A stretch of 11,413 nt of DNA from JAXHUM01 sp034189325. GTDB taxonomy: Bacteria; Desulfobacterota; DSM-4660; Desulfatiglandales; Desulfatiglandaceae. Of the stretch, positions 1 through 4,892 are shown piece by piece. The notes below the pieces were generated by a model. That model was not told where the DNA came from. It was given only the letters and a program-made list of their open reading frames with translations, and searched no databases. Every line of letters starts with the position of its first letter. The first letter of the stretch is position 1. The stretch spans positions 1 through 11,413 of the forward strand of contig JAXHUM010000005.1 of NCBI GenBank assembly GCA_034189325.1, written 5' to 3'. The translations under genes were made by a program, and so were the position numbers.

Positions 1-118
1 GGCTATCCTGGAAACACTCCATGAAACAAGATGGAACCGGAAAAGGGCCGCTCAACTCCTGCAGGTAAGTTATAAGACTTTATTGAACCGTATCCAAGAA
101 TTTAATTTGGCGCCCTAA
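1..118 (+). CDS. C-terminal end of a sigma-54-dependent transcriptional activator (partial, 5' end outside window)
   Basis: The reading frame that is open from base 2 encodes 38 residues and stops at TAA 116-118. It reads as a Fis-type helix-turn-helix, the DNA-binding tail of NtrC-family activators, with the typical WNRKRAAQLLQVSYKTLLNRI core. About 17 of 36 aligned residues match the tail of the complete activator that ends at 2855, including W, N, RA, LQ, SYK, L, N, I and E, so the two are paralogues. The AAA+ core and any sensory domain lie upstream of the window. It may control the sigma-54 promoter at 419-434; that is inference from proximity. The class is clear from the tail alone, but the exact subfamily is not. 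Confidence 0.85.
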   Translation, partial: AILETLHETRWNRKRAAQLLQVSYKTLLNRIQEFNLAP

Positions 119-257
119 GTAAAGACCAATGAGCAGTATCGTTTCCACTCTCTAAGGTTAGTCCCCTAAGCTTAACTTAAAAGCACCTTCAAAAACGTCA
201 TCCAACTCCTGGAACCATTCAATTCAGTGTAATCTTTTGCCATATCTTAGCAATTCT

Positions 258-276
258 CTGCCTTTGCAATTGGCAG
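258..276. repeat. short inverted repeat, possible activator-binding site
   Basis: CTGCC and GGCAG flank a 9-base spacer (263-271). The centre is about 178 bases upstream of the predicted transcription start of the sigma-54 promoter, within the usual range for enhancer sites. A direct repeat GCAATT (250-255 and 266-271) overlaps it. With only five paired bases it could be chance. Confidence 0.2.
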
Positions 277-301
277 GAACTTACATGCTTCCGTGTGTGC
301 C

Positions 302-329
302 TTTCACTTTGTCGTCGTCGCTGGTGAAA
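302..329. repeat. inverted repeat TTTCAC/GTGAAA, possible activator-binding site
   Basis: TTTCAC (302-307) and its exact complement GTGAAA (324-329) are separated by 16 bases. The half-site centres are 22 bases apart, about two helical turns, and lie roughly 118-140 bases upstream of the predicted start of the sigma-54 promoter. This suits a dimeric enhancer-binding protein. No second copy was found elsewhere to support it. Confidence 0.25.
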
Positions 330-418
330 AGCCAAATGTGTGTTTTGTATGTTGCTGTTTTGACAGTAGAATATCCCGCCCATTTAATCTGGTATATTCT
401 TTTTTCCTTCCTATTGTT

Positions 419-434
419 TGGCATATCTGTTGCT
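419..434 (+). promoter_or_regulatory. sigma-54 (RpoN) -24/-12 promoter for the PEP-CTERM gene
   Basis: The sequence TGGCATATCTGTTGCT matches the sigma-54 consensus TGGCAC-N5-TTGCW at every conserved position except the sixth base (T for C). The GG and GC dinucleotides have the required 10-base separation. Transcription would start near 445, giving a leader of about 56 bases before the ATG at 501. Sigma-54 promoters need an activator of the NtrC family, and two such genes flank this one (ending at 118, starting at 1836). Confidence 0.75.
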
Positions 435-500
435 CTTCATTGCTTACAAGAATTACGAACCATTTCGTATGGTCAGATTGGTACGGAGGGCAAGCGGAAA

Positions 501-815
501 ATGAAAAAGATAATTTTTAGTCTCTCGTTAATGTGGTTGGTTTTGGGCCTCGTCGGTTTTTTTCTGGCTGAAGCCTATTCATTGGCAGGAATCAACAACA
601 ATGGCCTTGGTACCTACCAGTCCCCAAATCAAGCTCCTAAGATCCGTAGTACTAATCTTCAACGAGCGATCAAACCTTTTGTATCTTCTGAATCTGGGGA
701 GGCAAAGAATCAAATTCCTGAAGCAGCAACTATGTTACTTTTTGGTACAGGCCTCGTGGGTATCTCCGTGATTGGAAGAAAAATGCTGGTTAAGTCAGAA
801 GGTCAAGTTCTCTAG
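501..815 (+). CDS. small secreted PEP-CTERM sorting-domain protein
   Basis: This is a 104-residue exported protein. It has a basic N-terminus, a hydrophobic signal peptide (about residues 4-22) and a likely signal peptidase site after AEA (23-25). The mature middle part is only about 47 residues, polar, rich in Asn/Gln/Ser, with no domain I recognise. The C-terminus is a tripartite sorting signal: PEA at 73-75, a membrane-spanning stretch to about residue 92, then RK. This matches the PEP-CTERM signal (PEA in place of PEP), which exosortase recognises in EPS-producing Gram-negative bacteria. Ten more residues follow the RK, slightly longer than usual. ATG 501 is chosen because GGAGGG (485-490) precedes it and the signal peptide begins there. 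The sigma-54 promoter at 419-434 indicates regulated expression. The function of the mature part is unknown; proteins of this class are generally matrix-linked. Confidence 0.85.
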   Translation: MKKIIFSLSLMWLVLGLVGFFLAEAYSLAGINNNGLGTYQSPNQAPKIRSTNLQRAIKPFVSSESGEAKNQIPEAATMLLFGTGLVGISVIGRKMLVKSEGQVL

Positions 816-943
816 TCTTAAAAACAGAGTTGGGGGGAATATCCAATAATATGGGTTCATTGAAATTAATTCACGCTGTCGGTTGTAATACACCGAACAG
901 AATGAGTGTTCTAGTACATAAACTGTTGCAGACCAGGTGATCA

Positions 944-961
944 AGGAAGGTAAGCCTTCTT
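944..961. repeat. small hairpin without U-tract
   Basis: AGGAAGG (944-950) can pair with CCTTCTT (955-961) around a TAAG loop, seven pairs including one G-U. No T-run follows, so it is not an intrinsic terminator. It lies 47 bases before the candidate small ORF at 1008 and could be a leader structure or chance. Confidence 0.2.
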
Positions 962-1007
962 ACACAGCTTAGCAGAGAGTATCGTGACAGAAGCCATAAA
1001 ACACTAC

Positions 1008-1130
1008 ATGAATCCTTTACACATCTATTGTAGGCTTAGGGATTTGGGTTTTGGAAAAGACCCTGCAGCCTTTTTGTGTAGAATATATGAACGCGTCATA
1101 TTTAAAAAGTGTTTTAGAATTGAGCATTAG
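1008..1130 (+). CDS. candidate 40-residue hypothetical protein, Cys- and aromatic-containing
   Basis: ATG 1008 to TAG 1128-1130 encodes 40 residues that look protein-like for a chance ORF: it begins MNPLHIYCRL, continues with a DLGFGKD turn and an amphipathic CRIYERVIFKKC segment, and has cysteines at 8, 24 and 36 and many basic residues. No good Shine-Dalgarno sequence precedes it, and no domain can be assigned. I have an impression of similar short proteins beginning MNPLHxYCR in Desulfobacterota, but cannot verify it. It lies in an otherwise gene-poor stretch with stops on both sides, so it could also be a remnant or chance. Confidence 0.35.
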   Translation: MNPLHIYCRLRDLGFGKDPAAFLCRIYERVIFKKCFRIEH

Positions 1131-1292
1131 AGCGGAAATGACCTTGAGATCCGTAATCTCTTAGATGGGATAAGCCATAACAAAATCTTGGGAAAAATGC
1201 CACGACCAATCGGTTGATTGATGTAAGTACGGTCAGGTATGCAATAGCAGCAAGTCTTCACAAGTGGACTAAAGTTTCCAGTGTATAGCTTT

Positions 1293-1308
1293 AGGTGAAT
1301 CAATTGCT
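1293..1308 (+). promoter_or_regulatory. weak sigma-54-like element before the (D/E)RR-repeat gene
   Basis: AGGTGAATCAATTGCT has the invariant GG and GC at the correct 10-base separation and a perfect TTGCT -12 half, but the -24 half (AGGTGA) matches only the GG. A start near 1319 would give a leader of about 50 bases before GTG 1369, similar to the stronger site at 419-434. Confidence 0.3.
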
Positions 1309-1368
1309 CCGGTTATGATCAGTTTTAAGTAAAGCACAGATTTTAACAGGAATTTTGAGGGTACGCAG

Positions 1369-1617
1369 GTGAAGGACAATGGGGGGAGACGTATTGGTAT
1401 GGATCGAAGACAATACTCTTATGCGGGCCACATTCCAGAGAGAAGAGTGAACCCTGATCGGAGGAGCGGTATAGACAGGAGAAGTGGTCAAGAAAGAAGA
1501 AAAAAGACAGCATTGGGAGAAAACGACGGACTTCAAAACGGCAAGTTCAATAGTACTCTTCAATGGGGAGGGGAAGAACGAAGAAAGAGAATTGAAAGGA
1601 GAGCAGCGTTTATTTAA
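1369..1617 (+). CDS. small arginine-rich protein with six-residue (D/E)RR repeats
   Basis: This 82-residue, highly basic, soluble protein starts at GTG 1369, preceded by GAGGG (1357-1361). Its striking feature is a run of xRR tripeptides spaced by exactly six residues: GRR at 6, DRR at 12, ERR at 24, DRR at 30 and 36, ERR at 42, and again ERR at 70 and 76. Residues 15-23 (QYSYAGHIP) and a Gly/Asn-rich linker (49-68) interrupt the series. There is no signal peptide or membrane segment. I recall similar short DRR/ERR-rich proteins, some with a Tyr-Ser-Tyr segment, as uncharacterised proteins of Desulfobacterota; no function is assigned. The paired acidic and Arg-Arg units could form an alternately charged helix or bind nucleic acid or phosphate, which is speculation. 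The gene is probably monocistronic, with its own terminator at 1653-1679. Confidence 0.75.
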   Translation: MKDNGGRRIGMDRRQYSYAGHIPERRVNPDRRSGIDRRSGQERRKKTALGENDGLQNGKFNSTLQWGGEERRKRIERRAAFI

Positions 1618-1652
1618 TAACATCATAATACGGTCTTGATGATTAGAGCATG

Positions 1653-1679
1653 GGCAGAGCTTTATACTCTGCCTTTTTT
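1653..1679 (+). terminator. intrinsic (Rho-independent) terminator after the (D/E)RR-repeat gene
   Basis: GGCAGAG (1653-1659) pairs perfectly with CTCTGCC (1667-1673) around a 7-base loop and is followed directly by six T residues (1674-1679). It lies 35 bases after the stop at 1617 and separates the accessory left part from the EPS genes. Confidence 0.9.
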
Positions 1680-1796
1680 ATTGGAGTCTTTGACTATTGA
1701 TCTGTGCCATTGAGATGTCTGATATCTGCGGGAAACTCATAAGTGGCGAATATGCTTTTTTGCATTTTTGTTAATTAAAGCCTTTTTGCATTGTTA

Positions 1797-1825
1797 TTGA
1801 CAGGGTTTCCAAAATGTGTAAAAAT
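1797..1825 (+). promoter_or_regulatory. candidate sigma-70 promoter of the activator gene
   Basis: A perfect -35 hexamer TTGACA (1797-1802) is followed after 16-17 bases by an A-rich -10 (TAAAAA 1819-1824 or AAAAAT 1820-1825). Transcription would start near 1831, only about five bases before ATG 1836, which also has no Shine-Dalgarno sequence. The transcript might therefore be leaderless or nearly so. The -10 match is moderate. Confidence 0.4.
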
Positions 1826-1835
1826 ATTCTACATT

Positions 1836-2855
1836 ATGGAATATGCTTTCATTGGCGCCGATCCATTGATACAGAAAATACGTGAATTGATGGATATGGT
1901 CTCCGACACGGCCTTTAATGTGCTGATACTGGGAGAGACGGGTACAGGAAAGGAAGTGGTTGCGAGACTTCTTCATCAATCCTCAAACAGACGCAAACAG
2001 AAATTCATTAAAATCAATTGCTCTGCCCTTCCATTGACACTTCTGGAAAGCGAGCTTTTCGGTTACGAGAAGGGAGCCTTTACCGGGGCGGTAAAGGCAA
2101 AGCCGGGGAAGTTTGAACTCGCATCAGGAGGGGTCGTCTTTTTGGACGAGATCGGAGATATGCCGATTCTGCTCCAGGCGAAGCTTCTTGAGGTTATTCA
2201 GAGCGGAGAGTTCAACCGATTGGGTGGAACGGAGGATGTCAAGGTAAACACGTGGGTAGTATCTGCAACGAATCACGATTTGGCTAAAGACATTCAAGAC
2301 AGAACCTTTCGGGAAGACCTTTACTATCGACTGAACATTATAAAAATTGAAATCCCTCCCCTGAGAGAGCGGAGAGGGGATATTCCTCTGTTGATAGATT
2401 ATTTTGTTAAGAAGCACAGTTTGTCCTATCAACTGTCCGATCATATGGAGATTTCTCCCTATTTGAATGAGCTTTTTCAAACATATCACTGGCCCGGCAA
2501 CCTCAGAGAACTCTCAAGCGTTGTCTTGAGGCTCATGATAGGAGATGACCCGGAAATCATTCGGTCAGAACTTGAGAGAAACTTTGGAAATGATCACCCA
2601 GATGATACCAAAACTCTCAATACCGAACCTTTGATTGAAAACGGAGCGGATGATCCCTTTGAGAGAGTCTCCAGCAGGCTATCTCTTAAAAAATTGAAGG
2701 CGGAGGCCTCCGGAAGAATTGAGAGAAAGACTATCTTGGAGGCCCTCAATAGGGCACAATGGAACAAGCGGAGGGCTTCCGAGATACTCCAAATCAGCTA
2801 CAAATCATTGTTCAATAAAATCAAGGAATATGGAATAGAAACCAAACAGATGTGA
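1836..2855 (+). CDS. sigma-54-dependent transcriptional activator without N-terminal regulatory domain
   Basis: The 339-residue product is an NtrC-family enhancer-binding protein that uses ATP hydrolysis to open sigma-54 promoters. The AAA+ domain starts almost at the N-terminus: Walker A GETGTGKE 33-40, the sigma-54 contact loop GAFTGA 80-85, Walker B VVFLDEIG 100-107, the arginine-finger region FREDLYYRLN 158-167 and WPGNLREL 219-226. A charged linker (about 240-295) and a Fis-type helix-turn-helix (about 297-332) complete it. No receiver, GAF or PAS domain is present, as in PspF, so activity must be set by a partner protein, by abundance or by ligand binding to the core. ATG 1836 is preferred over the in-frame TTG 1791 because the family core begins at residue 4 and the -35 hexamer would lie inside the longer version. 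It is the first gene of the EPS series and probably controls it or the PEP-CTERM gene. Confidence 0.9.
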   Translation: MEYAFIGADPLIQKIRELMDMVSDTAFNVLILGETGTGKEVVARLLHQSSNRRKQKFIKINCSALPLTLLESELFGYEKGAFTGAVKAKPGKFELASGGVVFLDEIGDMPILLQAKLLEVIQSGEFNRLGGTEDVKVNTWVVSATNHDLAKDIQDRTFREDLYYRLNIIKIEIPPLRERRGDIPLLIDYFVKKHSLSYQLSDHMEISPYLNELFQTYHWPGNLRELSSVVLRLMIGDDPEIIRSELERNFGNDHPDDTKTLNTEPLIENGADDPFERVSSRLSLKKLKAEASGRIERKTILEALNRAQWNKRRASEILQISYKSLFNKIKEYGIETKQM

Positions 2856-2870
2856 AGGTGTTGGACCTTC
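2854..2870 (+). repeat. hairpin at the activator stop codon
   Basis: GAAGGT (2854-2859) and ACCTTC (2865-2870) are exact complements with a 5-base loop. The left arm overlaps the TGA stop at 2853-2855. No T-run follows, so it is not a standard terminator. It lies between the regulator and the first structural EPS gene and could act as an mRNA processing or stability element. Confidence 0.35.
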
Positions 2871-2898
2871 CCAATAAACCGCCTCTGGAGGTTGTCTG

Positions 2899-3486
2899 AT
2901 GATTAACGGAAGAAGGCGCATGTCAATACTTAGGCTCCTATTTATAATGTGCGCCATGAATCTTGTATTCTTTCTTAATGAATCGATTGCGTGGCCCGAG
3001 TCCTTTGATTATCGTATAGGTCCTCATGATATCCTCAATATCTTTGTTTGGAGAGAGCCGGATCTTACACAAGACGTGACAGTAATGGCTGACGGCAAGA
3101 TATCTTTTCCCCTGATCGGCGATATCACGGCTCAAGGTCATACAGTGAACGAACTGAAGGAAAAAGTGGCTGCAGCCCTTAAGAAATTTATTACAGCCCC
3201 TGAAGTCACGGTTATTGTCAGAGAGAGTCGCAGTCAAAGAATCTATACCCTTGGGAAGTTGAATGCTCCTGGCCCCTATCCTTTGGAACCGAATATGACG
3301 GTTCTTCAAGCCCTTTCAACTGCCGGTGGATTTACTGAGTGGGCCGATACAAAGGCTATCTTGGTGATTCGAAGGGGAAAGGGCAAAGAGATTCAGCACC
3401 GTTTCAATTACAAGGAATTCATCTCAGGAAAACGGGTGGAACAGAATATTATCCTGAAGGCGAATGACACCATTGTCGTTCCGTAG
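2899..3486 (+). CDS. polysaccharide export protein (Wza/GumB-like, Poly_export plus SLBB)
   Basis: This 195-residue secreted protein is of the outer-membrane polysaccharide export family. A signal peptide (about 8-31, likely cleaved after SIA) is followed by the Poly_export domain (about 36-108; YRIGPHDILNIFVWREP at its start, DGKISFPLIGDI in the middle) and one SLBB domain (about 113-163; LGKLNAPGPYPLE). It ends in the usual NDTIVVP. There is no lipobox cysteine: C18 sits in a FIMC context unsuited to lipidation. It also lacks the extra SLBB and C-terminal transmembrane helix of E. coli Wza, so it fits the short export proteins of PEP-CTERM-type EPS loci and probably needs a separate barrel, perhaps the next gene product. 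ATG 2899 is supported by GGAGGT (2887-2892) six bases upstream. The gene lies 43 bases after the activator and 50 bases before the barrel gene, consistent with one operon. Confidence 0.9.
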   Translation: MINGRRRMSILRLLFIMCAMNLVFFLNESIAWPESFDYRIGPHDILNIFVWREPDLTQDVTVMADGKISFPLIGDITAQGHTVNELKEKVAAALKKFITAPEVTVIVRESRSQRIYTLGKLNAPGPYPLEPNMTVLQALSTAGGFTEWADTKAILVIRRGKGKEIQHRFNYKEFISGKRVEQNIILKANDTIVVP

Positions 3487-3536
3487 AAATGGGTTGGCTT
3501 GTTTGTTTCGAAAGTCAAAATGATGGGAGGTGAAGG

Positions 3537-4808
3537 ATGACGAATAAATCTACGATACTCAGTCTGTTCCTGATGATGATTCTTCTTTGTTCGAGTGCTG
3601 TTTCCGCACAATACCATTTCGAGTTGACTCCGGCAATTTCTGTGAGCGAAGAGTATGACGACAATCTCTATCTTGAGAGCGACAACGAGGTGTCGGATTA
3701 CATCACCTCTGTTTCTCCAGGGATAACATTGAGTGTTTTGTCTCAAAACACCCTTCTGGACCTTGCATACTCCCCGACCTTTGTCTGGTATGAAGATGAA
3801 GATGAAAACGACACGGTGAGACATTCCGCAACTCTGACTTTTTCTCAGCATCTATCCGAACATGTGACATTCGATTTGAGCGATACCTACCTGAAGTCGG
3901 AGGACCCTCTTGAAGACACCGAGGAGGTGGAAGGGGTCCGTACTACACGAAACACCTATGAAAGAAACAGCGGCAGTGCGAGTCTTACCCTGCTCTTTGG
4001 TCCGGAAAACGCCTTAACGGGAGGCTACAGGCATACCCTTCTTGAAAATGAAGACATCACCCTCGATGACGGGACAACACAGAATCCCTTTGGGAGTCTT
4101 TCGTACTGGTTCAACGTGAAAAACGGGATTGAGCTTTCATATGATTATACCAAGGCGGAGTTCACCCGGGATGATGCTTCTCTGCCGGGAGATGATTATA
4201 CAGGTCATGGGGCCGGGATTCGTTACATCCACCGCTTCAGACCTCATACCCGCGGGAGCGTGGGTTATGATTATACGACCCGCGATTTTGACGGCCTCGA
4301 AGAAGACTATGCTGTCCATGAGGGATCCATCGGTTATGAACATGATTTCTCGCCTGATTTCTCGATTTCACTGGGAGTCGGTTATTTTGTGCAGAAGAAC
4401 GATTACTCGGAAGATGAGAACGGGGCTACCTTGGATGCCTCGTTGAGCAAGCGATTTGAACGAGGAAGTATTACGATAAATGGGAGCAGTGGCTGGGATG
4501 AGGCCTATCTTGAGGCCGAACGGAGGGGATTTACACGTTACTGGTCTGGCGAGGCACGGTTAGAATACCAGATTTTGGGGCCTCTTGCCGGTTATCTGGG
4601 CGGGAGTTATCGTTGGGATGAAGATGAAATCGATCGCGAATGGGATACTGTCCGGGGAAACTGCGGGCTGACCCTCTCTTTTCTCCGGTGGTTTTCGACC
4701 TCCATTGACTATGAATATGCTGAAAGAGATGATGATGTAGATACAGACGATTATGAGCTGAACAGGGTCACCCTTATGTTTACTGCGACCAAGTTATTTC
4801 GCTGGTAG
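3537..4808 (+). CDS. outer-membrane beta-barrel protein of the EPS locus
   Basis: The 423-residue product has a signal peptide (about 1-24, cleavage after VSA before QYHFEL). A long series of alternating aromatic/hydrophobic strands separated by very acidic Asp/Glu-rich turns follows, and the protein ends FRW, with a terminal aromatic residue as expected for Bam-dependent outer-membrane barrels. GYxYxxR-like strand motifs recur (for example near 162, 242 and 362). Length and position next to the export protein match the outer-membrane beta-barrel proteins known from PEP-CTERM-associated EPS clusters, where they are thought to help secretion through the outer membrane. The acidic loops could suit a polycation or metal-bridged polymer, which is speculation. 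A strong GGGAGGTG (3525-3532) precedes ATG 3537. The family is clear as a barrel; its exact role is inferred from context. Confidence 0.8.
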   Translation: MTNKSTILSLFLMMILLCSSAVSAQYHFELTPAISVSEEYDDNLYLESDNEVSDYITSVSPGITLSVLSQNTLLDLAYSPTFVWYEDEDENDTVRHSATLTFSQHLSEHVTFDLSDTYLKSEDPLEDTEEVEGVRTTRNTYERNSGSASLTLLFGPENALTGGYRHTLLENEDITLDDGTTQNPFGSLSYWFNVKNGIELSYDYTKAEFTRDDASLPGDDYTGHGAGIRYIHRFRPHTRGSVGYDYTTRDFDGLEEDYAVHEGSIGYEHDFSPDFSISLGVGYFVQKNDYSEDENGATLDASLSKRFERGSITINGSSGWDEAYLEAERRGFTRYWSGEARLEYQILGPLAGYLGGSYRWDEDEIDREWDTVRGNCGLTLSFLRWFSTSIDYEYAERDDDVDTDDYELNRVTLMFTATKLFRW

Positions 4809-4821
4809 ATCCGAGAATAGG

Positions 4822-4838
4822 ATAATCATTCTGATTAT
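4822..4838. repeat. perfect inverted repeat in the gap before the chain-length gene
   Basis: ATAATC (4822-4827) and GATTAT (4833-4838) are exact complements with a 5-base spacer. The element is AT-rich and not followed by a T-run. It resembles a small operator or weak hairpin in the 84-base gap, and could be chance. Confidence 0.2.
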
Positions 4839-4892
4839 GAGCAAAACAAAGCCTTTATATGTTTTAATGTCAATGTACTCGATGAGGAAGAG

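Larger units (their letters stand above)
119..500 (+). other. gene-free stretch upstream of the PEP-CTERM gene
   Basis: No convincing coding sequence is seen here. The reading frame of the PEP-CTERM gene is open upward to about 237, but that extension is Cys/Leu/Phe-rich, has no ribosome binding site and lies before a signal peptide, so I treat it as untranslated. The stretch contains a sigma-54 -24/-12 element (419-434) and two inverted repeats upstream of it (258-276 and 302-329) at distances where activator sites are usual. No U-tailed terminator is visible after the first gene. Confidence 0.6.
816..1368. other. mostly non-coding stretch between the PEP-CTERM and (D/E)RR-repeat genes
   Basis: About 550 bases without a clear gene. 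It contains a 40-codon candidate ORF (1008-1130, listed separately), a 29-codon ORF at 851-940 that I do not consider supported, a 7-bp hairpin at 944-961 without a U-tract, two 5-bp hairpins (GAGAT/ATCTC near 1145-1160 and CAATC/GATTG near 1207-1220), and a weak sigma-54-like element at 1293-1308. Stops are frequent in all frames. I find no cyclic-di-GMP riboswitch core and no recognisable transposase remnant, though a decayed gene cannot be excluded. Confidence 0.5.

Noticed and set aside
271..286. TGGCAGGAACTTACAT as a sigma-54 promoter
   Set aside because: The -24 half is good but the positions of the -12 GC hold CA; spacing to the next GC is wrong.
237..500. Upstream extension of the PEP-CTERM reading frame (192-residue version)
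   Set aside because: It would place the signal peptide in the middle of the protein, has no ribosome binding site at its start, and contains the -24/-12 promoter within it.
851..940. 29-codon ORF after the PEP-CTERM gene
   Set aside because: No recognisable content and a poorly placed ribosome binding site; chance is the simpler explanation.
816..1368. Cyclic-di-GMP riboswitch or transposase remnant in the long gap
   Set aside because: The conserved riboswitch core is absent, and no translated frame gave recognisable transposase motifs or terminal repeats.
1300..1626. Antisense 108-residue ORF over the (D/E)RR-repeat gene
   Set aside because: It is the mirror of the repeat coding strand, rich in Ser/Leu, with no ribosome binding site or domain.
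1744..1765. TGGCGAATATG...TTGCA before the activator gene as a sigma-54 promoter
   Set aside because: The GG and the GC of TTGCA are several bases too far apart, and the spacing is strict for this sigma factor.
4129..4446. 105-residue ORF in another frame inside the barrel gene
   Set aside because: It lies wholly within a well-supported gene; its Met- and Ile-rich content is a shadow of the acidic Asp/Glu codons.
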